Made by a program: the position numbers and the translations under genes. A DNA stretch of 16,346 bases, from assembly GCA_050330055.1 (NCBI GenBank), contig JBHJOF010000327.1, positions 1-16,346 of the forward strand, written 5' to 3'. This document shows, one piece after another, positions 6,757 through 13,686 of the stretch (position 1 is its first letter; each line of letters opens with the position of its first letter). The notes under the pieces were generated by a model. That model saw only the letters and a list, made by a program, of their open reading frames with translations. It did no database searches and was not told the DNA's origin. The stretch is from JBHJOF01 sp050330055 (lineage in GTDB: Bacteria; Pseudomonadota; Alphaproteobacteria; Kiloniellales; JAKSDN01).

Positions 6757-8057
6757 CGCTCGTCCAGGATGCAGAATTCCTGAGCGCGGACGAGCTTCGG
6801 GCCCACCAGCAGGCGGCGTGGCGGCGGCAGCGGGCCCATGTCTCTACGCAATCCGTGTTCTTTCGCGCCCTGTGGAACGGGAAGACGCCGCCGGAGGACC
6901 TGCGCGACCTCGCCGAGCTGCCGCTCTCCGACAAGGCGCAGCTTCGCGTCTCTCAGGCGGAGCATCCACCCTTCGGCGGCTACCTCGCCGCGCCGCGCGA
7001 GACCGCGATACGGCTGCACCGCACCTCCGGCACGACGGGCCAGGCGATGAACCTGGCGCTGTCGGCCCGGGACTGCCGCGTCACCGAAGCGGTGGGCGGA
7101 CGCTGTCACCGGGCCGCGGGACTGGGTCCCGGGCACACGGTCGTCCATTGCCTGAACTATCAGATGTGGATGGGCGGCGTGACCGACCACATGACGCTGG
7201 AGCAGACCGGCGCGCTGGTGGTGCCGTTCGGCGTGGGCAGCACGGACTTGCTGATCCACACCATCCGCGAGATCGGCATCACCGCGATCTCCTGCACGCC
7301 CTCCTATCCGGCGGTGCTGGAGCGCGTGCTGAACGAGCGATTCCCCGCTATCGCCCCGCGCGACCTCGGCCTGAAGCTCGGCCTCTTCGGCGGAGAGGCC
7401 GGTCTCGACGACCCTGCCCTGCGCGAGCGCATCCACGCGACCTGGGGAATGGAACCGCGCAACGCCAACTATGGCGTATCGGACGTGCTGTCGAACTTCG
7501 CCGCCCAGTGCCAGCACGACACGCGGCTGCACTTCATGGCAGCCGACGTGCTCTGGCCCGAGCTGATCGACCCGGCATCGGCCGAGGCCATCCGGCTGGC
7601 AGCCGGCGCGAAGGGGGAGCTGGTCCTCACCCACCTGATGCGCGATTGCCAGCCGCTGGTCCGCTTCCGCACCGGCGACATCATCGCAATCGACGAGACC
7701 GCCCCTTGCGCCTGCGGGCGATCCGGCTTCCGCTTCCGGGTCGTCGGGCGCAGCGACGATATGGTGGTCGTTCGCGGCTTGAACCTTTTCCCGACCATGA
7801 TCGCCACGGTGATCTCGGAGTTCGCGCAACTGTCGGGCGACTATCGCATCGTTCTGGACAGCCCGCCCCCGCACGACTACCTGCCGGTTCAGGTGGAACT
7901 GGCGAAGGGCCAGCCGGATCAAGCGGACCTGGCGCAGCGCGTGGAGCGCGCCATCAAGGCGAAACTTGGCGCCACCGCGCGCGTCACCGTGCTGCCTGCC
8001 GCGAGCCTGCCGGTAACCGAAGGCAAGACGCGGCGCCTGATCAGGAGCTATCAATGA
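6753..8057 (+). CDS. PaaK-type phenylacetate-CoA ligase family protein (AMP-forming)
   Basis: This cytosolic ligase of the ANL superfamily activates a carboxylic acid to its CoA thioester through an acyl-adenylate. It has 434 residues, matching the usual 430-440 of PaaK-like enzymes. The phosphate-binding loop is RTSGTTGQAMN at about 90-100. Later motifs are GLFGGEAGLDDPALRERI, the RFRTGDI segment, a Cys-x-Cys-Gly-Arg (CACGR) pattern common in PaaK homologues, the A8 hinge GRSDDMVVVRGLNLFP, and a C-terminal EGKTRR carrying the expected catalytic lysine. Start ATG 6753 overlaps the TetR stop, and its own stop overlaps the hydratase start. An upstream open extension to 6525 lies inside the TetR gene and is rejected. 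The family is firm. Substrate is open: phenylacetate itself is unlikely to be the sole candidate, since no paa oxygenase genes are near. Confidence 0.9.
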   Translation: MTLVQDAEFLSADELRAHQQAAWRRQRAHVSTQSVFFRALWNGKTPPEDLRDLAELPLSDKAQLRVSQAEHPPFGGYLAAPRETAIRLHRTSGTTGQAMNLALSARDCRVTEAVGGRCHRAAGLGPGHTVVHCLNYQMWMGGVTDHMTLEQTGALVVPFGVGSTDLLIHTIREIGITAISCTPSYPAVLERVLNERFPAIAPRDLGLKLGLFGGEAGLDDPALRERIHATWGMEPRNANYGVSDVLSNFAAQCQHDTRLHFMAADVLWPELIDPASAEAIRLAAGAKGELVLTHLMRDCQPLVRFRTGDIIAIDETAPCACGRSGFRFRVVGRSDDMVVVRGLNLFPTMIATVISEFAQLSGDYRIVLDSPPPHDYLPVQVELAKGQPDQADLAQRVERAIKAKLGATARVTVLPAASLPVTEGKTRRLIRSYQ

Positions 8058-8815
8058 CCGGCTTTCAATACAAGACCGTCCTCAGCACGCTCGAGAACGG
8101 CGGCGTCCGGTGCATCGCGCTCAACCGGCCGGAGCGGCTGAACGCGATGAACCGGCAGTTGATCGACGACGTCGCACGCGCCTTCGACGACGCCAATGCC
8201 GACCCCGCCACCCGCGCGATCATCCTGACGGGCGAGGGCCGCGCCTTCTGCGCCGGCGACGACCGCCATGCCCACGTCCACCCGGGAAGCGAGGAAGAGG
8301 CGCGCGAGCTGGTGAACGCCATCCAGCAAGCAACCCGTTCTATCGTGTTCGGCGCCAAGCCGGTGGTCGGGGCGATCAACGGCTGGGCGGTCGGCGGCGG
8401 CTTCGAGTGGGCCATCAACTGCGATTTTCCGATCTGGGCCGAATCCGCGAAGGGCTTCTTCCCCGAGGTTTCGCTGAACCTCTTCGTCACCGGCGGCGTC
8501 ACCTCGCTGCTTTCGGCGCTGGTTGGGCTCAACAAGGCGAGAGAGATGCTGTTCCTCGGGCAACGCTATACGGCGCGCGAGCTCGCCGAGGCAGGGGTCG
8601 CCTGGCGGGTCGTAGAAGACGCGAAGCTGATCGAGGAGGCCCGCTCCGTAGGCGCCCAACTTGCCGAGCTGCCTCCCATTGCCGTCAGGGCCATGAAGCG
8701 AGCGTTGCACGCCGCGGCCGTCACGGATCTGAACCGGGCGCTGCAGCTCGAAACCGATGCCACCGTCGCCGGATTCCTCGATCCCGAGACGACGCGGCGC
8801 CTGAAGGCATTCTAA
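8054..8815 (+). CDS. Enoyl-CoA hydratase/isomerase (crotonase) family protein
   Basis: This crotonase-fold enzyme acts on a CoA thioester, probably the product or a derivative of the adjacent ligase. It has 253 residues, typical for the family. The ALNRPERLNAMN motif is at residues 22-33 and the oxyanion-hole segments are AFCAGDD (64-70) and WAVGGGFEWAINCD (111-124). Glu118 and Glu138 (FFPEV) are 20 residues apart, the same spacing as the catalytic pair Glu144/Glu164 of rat enoyl-CoA hydratase, so hydratase chemistry is feasible. The stretch after Glu138 (SLNLFVTGGVTSLL) differs from the common LGxxPGxGGTQRL, which may reflect another substrate. The start ATG overlaps the ligase stop (ATGA). 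Alternatives are a hydratase/lyase such as feruloyl-CoA type, crotonobetainyl-CoA hydratase type, or an isomerase. A stop at 8813 ends the operon. Confidence 0.9.
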   Translation: MTGFQYKTVLSTLENGGVRCIALNRPERLNAMNRQLIDDVARAFDDANADPATRAIILTGEGRAFCAGDDRHAHVHPGSEEEARELVNAIQQATRSIVFGAKPVVGAINGWAVGGGFEWAINCDFPIWAESAKGFFPEVSLNLFVTGGVTSLLSALVGLNKAREMLFLGQRYTARELAEAGVAWRVVEDAKLIEEARSVGAQLAELPPIAVRAMKRALHAAAVTDLNRALQLETDATVAGFLDPETTRRLKAF

Positions 8816-8858
8816 AGGGCGAGCGCGAGGTCGACGGTCACCGGGACCACTGCCCTCC

Positions 8859-9743
8859 TCAGGCGCGCGGCGCGCGCGTCGGGATATGGCCGTAGCGCAG
8901 CATCAAGGGCCAGCACAGCGCTGTCACTAATGCCGAAGCCGGCTTCGGCAGGGCGTCGCGCCAGGAATCGTCGGACTGAATCTCGCGGGCGGGGCGGCGC
9001 TTCAGGCGGTTACCGCCGATATCGTGATTGTTCCCCAGGGCTGACCCGACCGTCCGGCCCTGCAGCGAGCCGGCCCCGCCGGAGGCCTGCAAGGCCGGAG
9101 GCAGGCCCGAGACCATCAGCCGCTCGTAGGTCAGCCGGGTATAGCTGCGCCGATGCACGAGGCCGTAGAGCTCGGCGGCCAGATTGGCCAGCAGCCATCC
9201 GAGCGACGTCCGCAAGCCGCGGCTGAAAACGGCCCAGAACGACAGCGGCCGGCCCTTGCGGACGCCGTCGCGCAGCTGGGACCACAAGACGCCGCGCGGA
9301 TCGCGCACCAGGTGGATCACGCGAATGCCGTCCATGGCCCCCGTGGCCCCCACGGGCCCCATTGCCAGTGAGCGGAGCTGGAAGGCGCGCAGCGCGAGAC
9401 TGCCGCAGGATTTGGACGAATCGACGATGACGCGCATGGCCGGCTGGCTCGCCACGATGGCCTCGAGTATGGCCCTATGCGTCGCGGCGTCCGCGGTGTG
9501 GCGGTTCGTCTGCAGCCCATCGTGCCAGACCGGCTTCCAGACTGGGCATTCGCGGAGCGCGGCGCCGCAGGGACAGGTTTTTTTCGACGTGCTCAGAACC
9601 CAGGCGGCGAGCGCGACTTCCCCGACATTGAGCACGCCCTGATCCTGGGCGAGCAGCCGCGCCAGCATCGTCGATCCGCTGCGGCCATAGCCGGCGATGT
9701 ACAGCAGCAAGGGACCGCCGCTGTTCCCTGGTTCGCTGGTCAT
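8859..9743 (-). CDS. PAPS-dependent sulfotransferase family protein
   Basis: This enzyme probably transfers a sulfuryl group from PAPS to a hydroxyl or amine on a glycan, lipid or small molecule. It has 294 residues. The 5'-phosphosulfate loop is AGYGRSGSTMLA at about 17-28 and the 3'-phosphate site is RVIHLVRDPRGVLWSQ at about 141-156. A Cys-rich signature CPCGAALRECPVW (57-69) is shared with a bacterial sulfotransferase subgroup. Near the C-terminus GNNHDIGGNRLKRR resembles the conserved Gly-Asn-Pro region of that subgroup. It is convergent with the hydratase gene (43 bp apart) and divergent from the dehydrogenase (247-bp shared upstream region with an 8-bp inverted repeat). No PAPS-synthesis gene or glycosyltransferase lies nearby, so the acceptor is unknown. 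The ExoD-like gene 3 kb away gives only weak support for an exopolysaccharide link. Confidence 0.88.
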   Translation of the reverse strand: MTSEPGNSGGPLLLYIAGYGRSGSTMLARLLAQDQGVLNVGEVALAAWVLSTSKKTCPCGAALRECPVWKPVWHDGLQTNRHTADAATHRAILEAIVASQPAMRVIVDSSKSCGSLALRAFQLRSLAMGPVGATGAMDGIRVIHLVRDPRGVLWSQLRDGVRKGRPLSFWAVFSRGLRTSLGWLLANLAAELYGLVHRRSYTRLTYERLMVSGLPPALQASGGAGSLQGRTVGSALGNNHDIGGNRLKRRPAREIQSDDSWRDALPKPASALVTALCWPLMLRYGHIPTRAPRA

Positions 9744-9781
9744 GCGCGCTGCATCCGCGTAATCAGCGAGACGGCGGCATG

Positions 9782-9811
9782 AGGCTTGCCGGCCAGGACT
9801 GTTGCAAGCCT
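9782..9811. repeat. Perfect 8-bp inverted repeat in divergent promoter region
   Basis: AGGCTTGC (9782-9789) and GCAAGCCT (9804-9811) are exact reverse complements separated by 14 nt. A G-T pair at 9781/9812 could extend the stem. The repeat lies 38-68 bp upstream of the sulfotransferase start and about 180 bp upstream of the dehydrogenase start. As both genes point away from it, a terminator is unlikely and a protein-binding site is more plausible. Confidence 0.5.
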
Positions 9812-9925
9812 TCTCTGGTCGCTTTCTTCAGCAAGCCGATTGTTTCCTCTCCGCTGCGCATGAAGGGAGAAATCCTAGGCGGCAGCAGAGGGTGTGTCAC
9901 GAGCGCCCTGAGCCCACAAGCCGGT

Positions 9926-9953
9926 TTGCCACCCCAGGACAAGGTGCTAGACC
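9926..9953 (+). promoter_or_regulatory. Candidate promoter of the FAD/Fe-S dehydrogenase
   Basis: TTGCCA (9926-9931, five of six to consensus -35) is followed after 16 bp by TAGACC (9948-9953) preceded by TGC, an extended -10 arrangement. The transcript would start near 9960, leaving a leader of about 30 nt with AGGAG at 9982-9986, 4 nt before the ATG at 9991. Confidence 0.45.
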
Positions 9954-9990
9954 TGAACGCGGACCGAGCCCCACAGGCCGCAGGAGCGCC

Positions 9991-12900
9991 ATGACAGCCA
10001 TTCGCCGCGGCGACCGCGCCCTGGCCGCCCGCCTGCAGCGCGCGCTGCAGGGCGAGGTGTTGTTCGACGCCTTCAGCCGCGGGCGCTATGCGACCGACGC
10101 CTCGATCTACCAGATCGAGCCGGTCGGCGTGGTGGTGCCCAGGACCCGAGCCGATGTGGTCGCCGCCGTCGCCATCGCCGCCGAGGAGGGCGTGCCGGTC
10201 CTGCCGCGCGGCGCCGGCACCTCGCAGTGCGGCCAGACCGTGGGGGAGGCGCTGGTCATTGACTTCAGCAAGCACCTGAGCGGCATCCAGGCGCTCGACG
10301 TCGCCAAGCGCCGCGTTACGGTCGAGCCGGGCCTGGTGCTCGACCAGCTCAACAAGGCGCTGAAGCCGCACGGCCTGTTCTTCCCGGTCGACGTCTCGAC
10401 CGCCAGCCGCGCCACGCTCGGCGGCATGGCCGGCAACAACTCCTGCGGCGCCCGCTCGATCCGCTACGGCAACATGGTGCACAACGTCGAGGCCATCGAG
10501 GCGGTGCTGGCCGATGGCAGCGAGCTTAGCTTCGGCCAGGTGCCGGGCAACCTGGGCGGGCTGGAGGCCCCAGAGGCGGGAGGGCCGCGCTACCGCGACC
10601 TGGTCGAGCAGCTCCGCGCCATCGCCGCGCGCGAGGCCGACGAGCTGGCCACGCGCTTCCCCAAGCTGCTGCGCCGGGTCGGCGGCTACAATCTGGACAG
10701 TCTCTCTCCCTCTGGCCACAACATGGCGCAGATTCTGGTCGGCTCCGAGGGCACGCTCTCGGCCTTCACCAGCCTGACCCTCGCGCTGCAGCCGATTCCG
10801 CCGCACAAGGTGCTGGGAGTCTGCCACTTCCCCACATTCTACGCGGCGATGGACGCGACCCAGCACATCGTCAAGCTCAACCCGACGGCGGTCGAGCTGG
10901 TCGACCGCACCATGATCGACCTGGCGCGCGACATCCCGATCTATGCCGGCACGGTCGAGCGCTTCATTCAGGGCGAGCCGGCCGCCGTGCTGCTGGTCGA
11001 GTTCGCCGGCGAGGGCCTGGAGGAAAAGCTGCGCCGCCTGCGCTGGCTCGACGAGATGATGGCCGATCTGGGCTATCCCAATGCCTTGGTCGAGGCGGTC
11101 GATCCCGACTTCCAGGCGGCGATCTGGGAGGTGCGCAAGGCCGGGCTCAACATCATGATGTCGATGAAGGGCGACGGGAAACCGGTCTCCTTCATCGAGG
11201 ACTGCGCCGTGGCGCTCGAGGACCTGGCCGACTACACCGACCGCCTGACCCAGGTCTTCGCCAAGCACGGCACCAGCGGCACCTGGTACGCGCACGCCTC
11301 GGTCGGCTGCCTGCACGTGCGCCCGATTCTCAACATGAAGGACGAGGCCGACGTCCGGAAGATGCGCGCCATCGCCGAGGAGGCTTTCGCCATGGTGCGC
11401 GCCTACAAGGGCTCGCACTCCGGCGAGCACGGCGACGGCCTGGTGCGCTCCGAGTTCCACGCGCCCATGTTCGGCCCGCGCCTGACCCGCGCCTTCGCCG
11501 AGGTCAAGCAGGCCTTCGACCCGCGGGGCCTGTTCAACCCGGGCAAGATCGTCGATCCGCCGCGCATGGACGACCGCGCGCTGTTCCGCTTCAAGCCGGA
11601 TTACCGTGCGGAGCCGTTTGAAACGGCACTTGACTGGTCGGCCTGGGGCGGCTTCCCGGGCGCGGTCGAGATGTGCAACAACAACGGCGCCTGCCGCAAG
11701 GCCGAGCCCGGCGTCATGTGCCCCTCATACCGCGTGACGCGCGACGAGCAGCACGTGACGCGCGGCCGCGCCAACACGCTGCGCCTGGCCATCACGGGGC
11801 AGCTCGGGCCGGACGCGCTGGCCTCCGACGCCATGGCGGAGACCATGGATCTCTGCGTTTCCTGCAAGGGCTGCCGCCGCGAATGCCCGACCGGCGTCGA
11901 CATGGCGCGCATGAAGATCGAGGTGCTGCACCAGCGGCGTCAGCGTCACGGCCTGTCGCTGAAGGACCGGCTGATCGCGCACCTGCCGCGCTACGCGCCC
12001 GGCGGGGCGCGCCTGGCGCCGCTCTTGAACCTGCGCGACCGCCTGCCGGCGCTGCCGCTGCTGAGCGAAAAGCTGTTCGGCTTCAGCGCCCGGCGCAGCC
12101 TGCCGCGCTGGCGCCGCGATGCATTTCGCGACGACGAGGTGACGGACGGCGGAGGCACCGCAGGCGAAGTCGCGCTGCTGGTCGACAGCTTCAACCGCGC
12201 CTTCGAACCCGAGAACCTGCGCGCCGCCCTGAAAGTTCTGCAGGCCGCCGGCTACCGCGTGCGGCTCGCGAGGGCCGCTTACGGCCGGCCGCTCTGCTGC
12301 GGGCGAACCTATCTTGCCGTCGGCTTGGTCGAGGAGGCGCGCGCCGAGGGCCAGCGCATACTGGCGGCGCTCGCGCCCTTCGTCGCGCGCGGCGTTCCGG
12401 TGATCGGCCTGGAGCCTTCCTGCCTGCTCACGCTGCGCGACGAGTTCCTGGCCCTCTTGCCCGGTGCCGAGACTGACGCACTGGCCAGGAGCGCGCTGCT
12501 GTTCGAGGAGTTCCTGGCCCGGGAGGCCGCGGCCGGGCGCCTCGCCCTGCCGCTCAAGGCCCTGCCGCAGAAACGCGCGCTGCTGCACGGCCACTGCCAC
12601 CAGAAGGCCTTCGCCGCGATGGGCGCGATCGAGCGCGCGCTGCGCCTGATACCCGATCTGGAAGTCTCGACCATCGAGTCGAGCTGCTGCGGCATGGCCG
12701 GCGCCTTCGGCTACGAGGCCGCGCACTATGATGTGTCCATGCAGATGGCCGAGCTGTCGCTGCTCCCGGCCGTGCGCACCGCCGGGGCCGACGCGCTGAT
12801 CGTGGCCGACGGCACAAGCTGCCGCCATCAGATCCACGATGGCGCCGGGCGCGAGGCCATGCACGTCGCCCGCGTGCTGGAGCAGGCGCTGGCCGACTAA
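9991..12900 (+). CDS. FAD- and Fe-S-binding D-2-hydroxyacid dehydrogenase (YdiJ / D-lactate dehydrogenase-like)
   Basis: This large flavoprotein oxidises a D-2-hydroxyacid (D-lactate, D-2-hydroxyglutarate or similar) and passes electrons through Fe-S clusters towards quinone or another carrier. It has 969 residues. A GlcD/VAO-type FAD domain opens the protein, with LPRGAGTSQCGQTVG from residue 71 and GGMAGNNSCGARSIRYG. The FAD-oxidase C-terminal domain carries HASVGCLHVRP and GEHGDGLVRSEF. A ferredoxin-like region follows, with CNNNGACRK from Cys562 and CVSCKGCRRECP with Cys622, 625, 628 and 632. Two Cys-rich (CCG) domains end the protein: RPLCCGRTY, EPSCLL, GHCHQKAF near 866 and SSCCGMAGAFGYE near 899. 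The chosen ATG has AGGAG 4 nt upstream; the frame is open about 63 codons further up but without domain features. E. coli YdiJ (D-2-hydroxyglutarate dehydrogenase) and fused D-lactate dehydrogenases share this layout. Substrate is not decided by sequence reading alone. Confidence 0.9.
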   Translation: MTAIRRGDRALAARLQRALQGEVLFDAFSRGRYATDASIYQIEPVGVVVPRTRADVVAAVAIAAEEGVPVLPRGAGTSQCGQTVGEALVIDFSKHLSGIQALDVAKRRVTVEPGLVLDQLNKALKPHGLFFPVDVSTASRATLGGMAGNNSCGARSIRYGNMVHNVEAIEAVLADGSELSFGQVPGNLGGLEAPEAGGPRYRDLVEQLRAIAAREADELATRFPKLLRRVGGYNLDSLSPSGHNMAQILVGSEGTLSAFTSLTLALQPIPPHKVLGVCHFPTFYAAMDATQHIVKLNPTAVELVDRTMIDLARDIPIYAGTVERFIQGEPAAVLLVEFAGEGLEEKLRRLRWLDEMMADLGYPNALVEAVDPDFQAAIWEVRKAGLNIMMSMKGDGKPVSFIEDCAVALEDLADYTDRLTQVFAKHGTSGTWYAHASVGCLHVRPILNMKDEADVRKMRAIAEEAFAMVRAYKGSHSGEHGDGLVRSEFHAPMFGPRLTRAFAEVKQAFDPRGLFNPGKIVDPPRMDDRALFRFKPDYRAEPFETALDWSAWGGFPGAVEMCNNNGACRKAEPGVMCPSYRVTRDEQHVTRGRANTLRLAITGQLGPDALASDAMAETMDLCVSCKGCRRECPTGVDMARMKIEVLHQRRQRHGLSLKDRLIAHLPRYAPGGARLAPLLNLRDRLPALPLLSEKLFGFSARRSLPRWRRDAFRDDEVTDGGGTAGEVALLVDSFNRAFEPENLRAALKVLQAAGYRVRLARAAYGRPLCCGRTYLAVGLVEEARAEGQRILAALAPFVARGVPVIGLEPSCLLTLRDEFLALLPGAETDALARSALLFEEFLAREAAAGRLALPLKALPQKRALLHGHCHQKAFAAMGAIERALRLIPDLEVSTIESSCCGMAGAFGYEAAHYDVSMQMAELSLLPAVRTAGADALIVADGTSCRHQIHDGAGREAMHVARVLEQALAD

Positions 12901-12910
12901 GCGATATCGC
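12901..12910. repeat. 10-bp perfect palindrome after the dehydrogenase stop
   Basis: GCGATATCGC begins directly after the TAA at 12898-12900, in the 30-bp gap between two convergent genes. A weak 5-bp hairpin, GTGTG (12911-12915) with CGCAC (12923-12927), follows. Neither has a T run; together they are at best a poor terminator. Confidence 0.35.
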
Positions 12911-12930
12911 GTGTGAGCCTGACGCACCGG

Positions 12931-13569
12931 CTAGATGGCAAGGCCCGCTTCAATGGCTCCCCACACGGTGGCTGCCGTGATGGCCAGGGAGACTGCGGCG
13001 GCGGCCAGCGCGATGCAGAGAATCAACCCGTCCCGCTCCAGAAAGGCGAAAGCCAGGAGCATGATAACCAGCAGAGGGATGATGTGACTGAAGGGGATCG
13101 GCGCCAGAAGCGTTGCGCCCAGCAGCAGAATGACAAAGCCGATCACGCGCTTGGTTGTCTCGAACGGGGTGGTCCAGCGGGGATGGACAATCCTTTCCAG
13201 GCGCTTCAGCGTGGGATTGATCCGGGCCACCAGGCGCGTCAATCGCAGGCTCGACAGACGGCGGGCGGCAATGGCGCGCGGCAGAACGGGCGCCGGGCGT
13301 GCGAGCATCATCTGTATGGCGGGAATGAAAAGCAGGACGCCGACAAGGGGCGAGAGTCCCGGCACCAGCCCTACCAACGCAATAAGGAACATGACGATGC
13401 CGAACGACCGCTCCTGCAGATTGTCGATCAGCCAGTTCAAGGTCACGTAGTCAGCCGGTGCATCCCGGAGCAGTTCTTCCAGCACGACCGATGTCGGCGC
13501 CCGCCCCACCGCAGTGGAATTGGCACGGCCGCTCTGGCCTGACGCTGACGAGTCCGGCATCCTAGGCAT
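12931..13569 (-). CDS. ExoD-family inner-membrane protein
   Basis: This protein belongs to the ExoD family, named from a Sinorhizobium locus affecting exopolysaccharide production and alkali tolerance; its biochemical role is not established. It is 212 residues from the ATG at 13569; in-frame GTG 13575 and ATG 13560 are alternatives and none has a clear Shine-Dalgarno. A Ser/Gly-rich N-terminus is followed by a soluble stretch (VVLEELLRDAPADYVTLNWLIDNLQERSFG). Then comes the family signature region with two hydrophobic spans (IVMFLIALVGLVPGLSPLVGV and LLFIPAIQMML), a basic loop, and two or three C-terminal spans (VIGFVILLLGATLLAPIP, IIPLLVIMLLAFAFL, GLILCIALAAAAVSLAITAAT). It is convergent with the dehydrogenase and divergent from the transglutaminase gene with 117 bp between. 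Assignment by the PGLSPLVGVLLFIPAIQM pattern and topology is fairly firm; function is not. Confidence 0.85.
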   Translation of the reverse strand: MPRMPDSSASGQSGRANSTAVGRAPTSVVLEELLRDAPADYVTLNWLIDNLQERSFGIVMFLIALVGLVPGLSPLVGVLLFIPAIQMMLARPAPVLPRAIAARRLSSLRLTRLVARINPTLKRLERIVHPRWTTPFETTKRVIGFVILLLGATLLAPIPFSHIIPLLVIMLLAFAFLERDGLILCIALAAAAVSLAITAATVWGAIEAGLAI

Positions 13570-13648
13570 CGGCACCAGTGATTCCCGAGAGGAGGGGCGC
13601 TTGTCCAGAGGCCGCCCCTATTGCCTGCAGCAAGGACCCGGCAAGCCT

Positions 13649-13656
13649 GCTAGGCT
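13649..13656 (+). promoter_or_regulatory. Extended -10 promoter element of the transglutaminase gene
   Basis: GCTAGGCT preceded by T gives TGC-TAGGCT (hexamer 13651-13656), an extended -10 form. I see no good -35 at the correct distance (TTGCCT at 13621 is 24 bp away). The start point would fall near 13663, about 24 nt before the ATG, which has a strong purine-rich AGGAAGGAAGG at 13673-13683. Confidence 0.4.
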
Positions 13657-13668
13657 GTCAGTGCTGAC
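13657..13668. promoter_or_regulatory. Dyad over the predicted transcription start
   Basis: GTCAG (13657-13661) and CTGAC (13664-13668) form a perfect inverted repeat with a 2-bp centre, directly downstream of the -10 hexamer and covering the expected +1. This is a classic position for a small operator, but 5-bp arms can also arise by chance. Confidence 0.35.
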
Positions 13669-13686
13669 TGGCAGGAAGGAAGGCCC

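Noticed and set aside
8816..8858. Possible terminator between the convergent hydratase and sulfotransferase genes
   Set aside because: AGGGC and GCCCT could pair, but across about 30 nt with only a 4-bp inner stem and no T run.
9802..9990. In-frame extension of about 63 codons upstream of the dehydrogenase ATG
   Set aside because: The extension contains no family sequence and overlaps the inverted repeat and the promoter. The ATG at 9991 has AGGAG at good spacing and starts the expected N-terminus.
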